Shown here piece after piece: positions 14,018-17,928 of a DNA stretch of 17,928 nucleotides; the stretch's first letter is position 1; the number at the start of each line of letters is the position of its first letter. The notes under the pieces are model-generated. The model was not told where the DNA came from and did not search any database. It saw only the letters and a program-made list of their open reading frames with translations. Both the position numbers and the translations under genes were made by a program. The stretch comes from DATACN01 sp038215095 (GTDB lineage Bacteria; Actinomycetota; Thermoleophilia; Solirubrobacterales; Thermoleophilaceae). The DNA lies in contig JBBQRG010000061.1 in assembly GCA_038215095.1 (NCBI GenBank), positions 1-17,928 on the forward strand, read 5' to 3'.

Positions 14018-15247
14018 GTGGCTGTCACCCCCTCACATCTGCGCGAGCGCGTGCGCCGCCTGCCGGAGATGGAGCGCGTGCTGGCGGCGCTGCCGGAGCG
14101 CCCGCCGGCCTACCTCGTCGGCGGCGTGGTCCGCGACCTGGTGCGCCGCGCCGAGCCGCGCGACATCGACCTTGCCGTGGAGGGCAGTCCCGCGCCCGCC
14201 GCCCGGGCGATCGCCGAGCGGCTCGGACGCGAGGTTCGCGAGCACGGCCGCTTCGGCACGGCCGTGCTTCCGGGCGACCCCGAGCTGACGGTGGCGATGA
14301 CGCGGCGCGAGAGCTACGAGGCGCCCGGCGCGCTGCCGGTGGTGGAGGAGGCGTCGCTCGAGGACGACCTGGTGCGGCGCGACTTCTCGATCAACGCGAT
14401 GGCGATCGGCCTCCACGGCGACGACCTGGGCCACCTCTACGACCTCCACGGGGGTATCGACGACCTCGAGGCCGGCGCCGTGCGCGTGCTGCACGACGAG
14501 AGCTTTGTGGACGACCCGACCCGGCTCCTGCGGGCCCTTCGCTACGAGGGGCGGCTGTCGTTCGCCATGGAGCCCGACACCGAGCGGCTGGCGCTGGCGG
14601 CCATCGCGGACGGCGCGCTCGGCACCGTGTCCGGTGACCGCATCGGCCACGAGTTGCTGCTCCTGCTGGGCGAGCCGAAGGTGCGGCGGGCGGTGCGGCG
14701 CATGCGCGGCCTGGAGATCGACCGCGCGCTGCATCCCGAGCTCGAGGCCGATCCGCAACTGGTGTCCGATGCCACGCTGATCGCTGGGGAGGTGCGCGCC
14801 AAGCGCGAGCTGAGCGGCCTGGCGGCACTGGTAGCCGGCGCCCCGCAGGAGCTCGACCTGTGGCTGGCCGACCTGGGCCTGCGGGCCAACGAGCGCGACG
14901 CGGTGTCGCGCGCCGCGCGCGTGGCGCCGCGCCTGGCGAAAGAGCTTCGCGAGCGCGAGCACACCCCCTCGGAGCTGGCCGAGCTGCTGCGCCGCGAGCC
15001 GCCCGAGGCGCTGGCGCTGGCCCTGGCCATGCGCGCGCCCACCGACGCGATCCTGCGCTGGGTGAACGAGCTGAGCGGCGTAGGCCTCGAGATCCGCGGC
15101 GACGACCTGATGGCGGCCGGCGTTCCCGAGGGGCCGGCGCTCGGCCGCGCGCTCGACGAGACCCTGCGGCGAAAGCTCGACGGGCTCGTGGACGGGCGTG
15201 AGGACGAGCTGCGGACCGCAGTCCAGATCGCCACAGAGGAGCGATGA
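14018..15247 (+). CDS. CCA tRNA nucleotidyltransferase / poly(A) polymerase family protein
   Basis: This 409-residue class II nucleotidyltransferase most likely adds or repairs the CCA end of tRNA. The poly(A) polymerase-like head has GGVVRD (35-40), the metal-binding Asp49 and Asp51 in RDIDLAVEG, and RRDFSINAMAIGL (120-132). The neck has DESFVDDPTRLLRALRYEG. The C-terminal part has GDDLMAAGVPEGPALGRAL, typical of bacterial CCA-adding enzymes. No HD domain is evident, unlike the E. coli enzyme. CCA-, A- or CC-adding specificity cannot be separated by eye. The GTG at 14018 is preferred because an upstream extension would run through the promoter region and the opposing gene's leader. The stop overlaps the pgeF ATG. 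Confidence 0.88.
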   Translation: MAVTPSHLRERVRRLPEMERVLAALPERPPAYLVGGVVRDLVRRAEPRDIDLAVEGSPAPAARAIAERLGREVREHGRFGTAVLPGDPELTVAMTRRESYEAPGALPVVEEASLEDDLVRRDFSINAMAIGLHGDDLGHLYDLHGGIDDLEAGAVRVLHDESFVDDPTRLLRALRYEGRLSFAMEPDTERLALAAIADGALGTVSGDRIGHELLLLLGEPKVRRAVRRMRGLEIDRALHPELEADPQLVSDATLIAGEVRAKRELSGLAALVAGAPQELDLWLADLGLRANERDAVSRAARVAPRLAKELREREHTPSELAELLRREPPEALALALAMRAPTDAILRWVNELSGVGLEIRGDDLMAAGVPEGPALGRALDETLRRKLDGLVDGREDELRTAVQIATEER

Positions 15248-15969
15248 GCGCCACAACCGTCGAGCTGCCCGGCGCCCGGGCGATCTTCTCGACCCGGAAG
15301 GGCGGCGTGAGCGAAGGCCCCTACGAGTCGCTCAACCTGGGCGTGCTCACCGAAGACCCGGAGGAGCACGTCCGCGAGAACCGGCGCCGGCTGGCGGCCG
15401 AAGCAAGGGTCGAGCCCGAGCGCGTGGCCATGGGCTGGCAGGAGCACGGCACCGAGCTGGCCGAGTGGGACGGCCCCCCGCCGCGCGAGCAGGCCGCCTT
15501 CGCGGGACCCGGCGCCGAACTGCCCCACGTGGACGGCCACCTGAGCGCCACACCCGGCGTGGGCCTGCTGGTGCTCGTGGCCGACTGCTACCCCGTCGCC
15601 CTGGCGGGCGGCGGGCGGGCCGCGATGCTGCACTGCGGCTGGCGGGGGCTGGCCGGCGGGATCCTAGAGCGCGCGCGTGAGCGCTTCGACGGCGAGCCGC
15701 CGGCCGCGGCGGTCGGCCCCGGCATCGGGCAGTGCTGCTTCGAGGTCGGCGAGGAGGTGCTCGCGGAGTTCAGCGAGCTGGAGGGCGTCGCCCAGGGCCG
15801 CATGCTCGACCTGCGCGCGGTGATCTCCCGGAAGCTGGCCGTCGCCGGCGTGGAGCGGGTCGAGCACGTGGACCACTGCACGAGCTGCCGGGCGGACCTC
15901 TACTTCTCCCACCGCCGCGACAACGGGGTCACCGGCCGCCAGTCGGGCCTGGCCGTGCTCGATGCCTGA
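15244..15969 (+). CDS. pgeF: Peptidoglycan editing factor / purine nucleoside phosphorylase (laccase-domain, DUF152)
   Basis: This 241-residue protein belongs to the YfiH/LACC1 family, members of which have purine nucleoside phosphorylase and adenosine deaminase activity; E. coli PgeF also affects peptidoglycan composition. The zinc-site residues are present: His68 in WQEHGT, Cys115 in ADCYPVAL and His130 in LHCGWRGLAGG. GPGIGQCCFEV and CTSCRADLYFSHRRD complete the signature. The ATG overlaps the preceding stop, with GAGGAG just upstream. It overlaps yggS by 8 bases. The pgeF-yggS-sepF order is common beside ftsZ in Gram-positive bacteria, so ftsZ may lie nearby outside the window. Confidence 0.92.
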   Translation: MSATTVELPGARAIFSTRKGGVSEGPYESLNLGVLTEDPEEHVRENRRRLAAEARVEPERVAMGWQEHGTELAEWDGPPPREQAAFAGPGAELPHVDGHLSATPGVGLLVLVADCYPVALAGGGRAAMLHCGWRGLAGGILERARERFDGEPPAAAVGPGIGQCCFEVGEEVLAEFSELEGVAQGRMLDLRAVISRKLAVAGVERVEHVDHCTSCRADLYFSHRRDNGVTGRQSGLAVLDA

Positions 15970-16570
15970 CGCGGCCCGCGTGCGCCGCAACCTCGAAGCG
16001 GTGCGCGAGCGAATCGGCGACGAGGTGGAGGTCCTCGCCGCGATCAAGTACCTCTACCCGGAAGAGCTGCCGGCCCTGGCCGAGGGCGGCATCGAGCTGG
16101 TGGGCGAGAACCGCGCACAGGACATGCTCGCCAAGCAGGAGGAGCACGGTGACCTCTTCACCTGGGACTTCATCGGGGCCATCCAAAGCCGAAAGCTGAA
16201 GGACATCGCGCCGAACGTGCGGCTGATCCACTCGATCGCCTCGGACTCCGCGCTGCGGCGGCTGGAGGGCAGCCCCGCCAAGGAGGTGCTGATCCAGGTG
16301 AACGTGGCCGGGGAGGAGTCGAAGGAGGGCGTCGCGCCGGCGGAGCTCCACGACTTCATCGAGCGCTGCCCCGTGCCGGTGACCGGCCTGATGACGATGC
16401 CCCCCTTCACGCAGGACCCCGAGCAGAGCCGGCCGTTCTTCGCGAAGCTCGCGGAGCTCGCCGCCGAGCACGGCCTGGAGCGCCTCTCCATGGGCACGAG
16501 CCAGGACTATGAGGTGGCGGTCCAGGAGGGCGCCACCATCGTCAGGCTCGGCACCGTGCTCTACGAGTAG
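15962..16570 (+). CDS. yggS: YggS-family pyridoxal phosphate homeostasis protein
   Basis: This 202-residue single-domain TIM-barrel protein binds PLP and buffers its level in the cytoplasm; no catalysis is known for the family. The PLP lysine is Lys29 in VLAAIKYLYPEE. The further signature GENRAQDM, FIGAIQSRK, VLIQVNVAGEESKEG, GLMTMPPF and LSMGTSQDYEVAVQEG...VRLGTVLYE is complete. It is a little shorter than E. coli YggS (about 234), mostly at the N-terminus. The ATG overlaps pgeF by 8 bases. The stop overlaps the convergent hydrolase gene by 10 bases. Confidence 0.95.
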   Translation: MPDAARVRRNLEAVRERIGDEVEVLAAIKYLYPEELPALAEGGIELVGENRAQDMLAKQEEHGDLFTWDFIGAIQSRKLKDIAPNVRLIHSIASDSALRRLEGSPAKEVLIQVNVAGEESKEGVAPAELHDFIERCPVPVTGLMTMPPFTQDPEQSRPFFAKLAELAAEHGLERLSMGTSQDYEVAVQEGATIVRLGTVLYE

Positions 16571-17412
16571 CCGTTGCGCTCGAGGAAGTCGGCGATCACG
16601 CCCGAGAGCCTCGCCCCCTGCCACGCGAGCGGGGCCTGCTCCTCGTCCTCGACGGCGAACTCCACCTTCGGCAGCCGCTTCTCGTAGTCGCGGGCGATCT
16701 CGATCTCGTGCAGCCAGTCGGCCTCGTCGCGCGAGGCGACGATCAGCGTGGGCACCTCGAGTGACTCGAGCTTGTCCAGCCCGTCGAAGGCCGCCGAGTA
16801 GGGAACGACGCGCAGCGCCGCGGCGACGCCCTCGGGGTGCTCGTGGCGCTCCATGCGCTGGCGCGTGGCCTCCTCGGCCACCTTGCGCCACTTCTCGGGC
16901 AGGTCCTCGGGCTGCGCCACGTCTACGAACGCCTCCACGCCGCCCGACTCGAGCGCGTTCGCCAGCTCCTCCCAGGTGTCGCCGTCCACGACCTCCGCGG
17001 TCCTCCCCTCGCCCGTGTAGGCGGGCGTGATCTGCACCAGCGCGGGCACCCGCTCCGGGTGCTCGAGCGTGTAGGTGAGCACCGTGGCCGCGCCCATCGA
17101 GCTGCCCACCAGCGCCGGCCCGTCGAGCTCGAAGTGGTCGATCACCGCCTCGAGGTCGCCGACCAGGTCCGAGTACTCGTAGGCGGAGGTGTCCGGAGCG
17201 GGGGAGGAGGCGCCGTGGCCGCGGGCGTCGTAGCTGATCAGGCGGTAGCCGCGGCGGACCAGGTGGCGCGAGCCCTGCACCACGTTGCGGCGCGTGGCCG
17301 AGAGGCCGTGCACGAGCACGATTGGTGGTCCCTCGCCCACCTCCTCGCCCTCCAGCGTGAGGGAGCCGCCACCGGGGATTTGGCGCAGGACCTGGAACGA
17401 GTGCGGTTTCAC
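16561..17412 (-). CDS. Alpha/beta hydrolase-fold protein lacking the usual catalytic His
   Basis: This 283-residue cytoplasmic protein has the alpha/beta hydrolase fold: IVLVHGLSATRRN (oxyanion HG), SYDARGHGAS, the nucleophile elbow VGSSMGAAT with Ser105, a helical cap at about 135-215, and TLIVASRDEADWL with the likely acid Asp229. Where family members normally have GHxP with the catalytic His, this protein reads DEEQAPLAWQG, placing Gln259 there. One base (CAG versus CAC/CAT) separates Gln from His. It may use another residue, be non-hydrolytic, or belong to a subfamily with a changed triad. The substrate is unknown. The GTG start has no ribosome site. It sits, oppositely oriented, between yggS and sepF. 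Confidence 0.85.
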   Translation of the reverse strand: MKPHSFQVLRQIPGGGSLTLEGEEVGEGPPIVLVHGLSATRRNVVQGSRHLVRRGYRLISYDARGHGASSPAPDTSAYEYSDLVGDLEAVIDHFELDGPALVGSSMGAATVLTYTLEHPERVPALVQITPAYTGEGRTAEVVDGDTWEELANALESGGVEAFVDVAQPEDLPEKWRKVAEEATRQRMERHEHPEGVAAALRVVPYSAAFDGLDKLESLEVPTLIVASRDEADWLHEIEIARDYEKRLPKVEFAVEDEEQAPLAWQGARLSGVIADFLERNGYS

Positions 17413-17417
17413 CGCCG

Positions 17418-17430
17418 TAAACTGTTAACA
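17418..17430. promoter_or_regulatory. AT-rich divergent promoter region with TAAACT and palindrome TGTTAACA
   Basis: The 57-base gap between the hydrolase and sepF has its only AT-rich patch here. On the plus strand TAAACT (17418-17423) fits TANNNT and could serve sepF with a leader of about 40 bases. TGTTAACA (17423-17430) is a perfect 8-base palindrome that could be part of an operator. AAGGAG (17432-17437) looks like a ribosome site but lies 32 bases before the sepF ATG. Confidence 0.35.
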
Positions 17431-17469
17431 CAAGGAGTTTCGGGCCCCCGCTCGAAAGCTTCCGCAGCT

Positions 17470-17928
17470 ATGGCATTCAAAGACAGCTGGCACCGCGCGC
17501 TCGTCTACTTCGGCCTCGCCGAGGAGGAGGATCCGCGATACGAGTCGGTCGACGAGCCCGAGCCCGAGCAGGACCTCGAGGATCGCTACCGCGAGCGGCC
17601 GAACGTGCGCCGCCTGCAGCGCAAGCGCCGCGACGACTTCGACGACATCTTCGCCGACGAGCCCCGCGGCGGCGGGCGCGAGACCCGCGTGCTGCGCCCC
17701 GTCGGCAACGGCGGCGGTGACGGCAACGGCCGCAATGGCGGCGACCTGCAGGTGCACCTGGTGGTGCCGAAGAACTTCAACGACGCCCAGCAGATCGCCG
17801 ACCAGTACAAGGAGCAGATCCCGGTGATCCTGAACCTGCAGGGCACCGACACCGATCTCTCCAAGCGGCTGATCGACTTCTCCTCGGGCCTGACCTACGC
17901 GCTCGACGGCGGCATGCAGCGGATCGCC
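17470..17928 (+). CDS. sepF: Cell division protein SepF (cut by right edge)
   Basis: SepF binds the C-terminal tail of FtsZ and tethers the Z-ring to the membrane. The 153 residues present start MAFKDSWHRALVYFGL, an amphipathic membrane-anchoring helix. An acidic then Arg-rich linker (about 17-76) and a Gly/Asn-rich stretch (79-91) follow, and then the SepF core from about residue 93: DLQVHLVVPKNFNDAQQIAD, PVILNLQGTDTDLSKRLIDF, SSGLTYALDGGMQRI. The SGxxYALDGxxxxI segment is the family hallmark. The C-terminus lies outside the window. The ATG is the only standard start codon before the conserved N-terminus, though its ribosome site is weak. Confidence 0.93.
   Translation, partial: MAFKDSWHRALVYFGLAEEEDPRYESVDEPEPEQDLEDRYRERPNVRRLQRKRRDDFDDIFADEPRGGGRETRVLRPVGNGGGDGNGRNGGDLQVHLVVPKNFNDAQQIADQYKEQIPVILNLQGTDTDLSKRLIDFSSGLTYALDGGMQRIA

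Noticed and set aside
1..17928. tRNA/rRNA genes, CRISPR arrays, insertion sequences, phage genes or a novel defence system
   Set aside because: The window is about 98% filled by recognisable housekeeping or small soluble genes, and the gaps (at most about 100 bases) are too short or show no such structure.

Overview
The window looks like ordinary chromosome from a very GC-rich, compact actinobacterium. A deep-branching class such as Thermoleophilia (Solirubrobacterales/Gaiellales type) is the best guess. The support is the high GC, frequent GTG starts, several apparently leaderless starts, a pgeF-yggS-sepF cluster typical of Gram-positive division regions, a MurA with Asp in place of the catalytic Cys, and a short HisG that needs HisZ instead of the long HisG usual in better-known actinobacteria. 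The taxonomy is inference.

Layout. Positions 1-120 (minus) hold the first 40 codons of an unidentified protein that runs off the left edge. Positions 189-5649 (minus) are one tight run: an isocitrate/isopropylmalate-family dehydrogenase, then seven Mrp-type cation/proton antiporter genes in the order E, F, G, DUF4040, B (with a fused MbhE-like domain), C, D. This matches the antiporter half of archaeal mbh operons and lacks the large NuoL-like part of MrpA. Positions 5648-5983 (plus) encode a small protein with two tandem CxxC...CxxxH zinc-binding repeats. Positions 5980-6570 (minus) encode an HD-domain phosphohydrolase. Positions 6672-7973 (plus) are murA. Positions 8037-13617 (plus) are a coupled histidine operon, hisZ-G-D-B-H-A-F, with no hisC, hisE or hisI. 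HisZ carries a 24-residue tandem duplication of its motif-3 region. Positions 13614-13970 (minus) encode a small uncharacterised protein. Positions 14018-16570 (plus) are a coupled run of a CCA/poly(A) nucleotidyltransferase, pgeF and yggS. Positions 16561-17412 (minus) encode an alpha/beta hydrolase without the usual catalytic His. From 17470 to the right edge is the start of sepF.

How the genes work together. The his genes convert PRPP and ATP to imidazole-glycerol phosphate and on to imidazole-acetol phosphate; the missing steps must be encoded elsewhere. The Mrp genes should form one membrane complex exchanging Na+ (or another cation) for H+. MurA starts peptidoglycan precursor synthesis, and SepF tethers FtsZ at the division site. 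PgeF and YggS are the usual sepF neighbours and act in nucleoside/purine and PLP homeostasis.

Coding density is about 98%. No gap exceeds about 100 bases; the largest is 6571-6671. Three convergent gene pairs overlap at their stop codons and one divergent pair overlaps at its start codons. I see no tRNA, rRNA, CRISPR array, insertion sequence or phage gene. The window is mainly housekeeping. The most noteworthy points are the HisZ duplication, the reduced MBH-like Mrp operon, an apparent ATC start codon, the tandem zinc-binding protein, the hydrolase lacking its His, and a recurring TANNNT box 7-9 bases before start codons.
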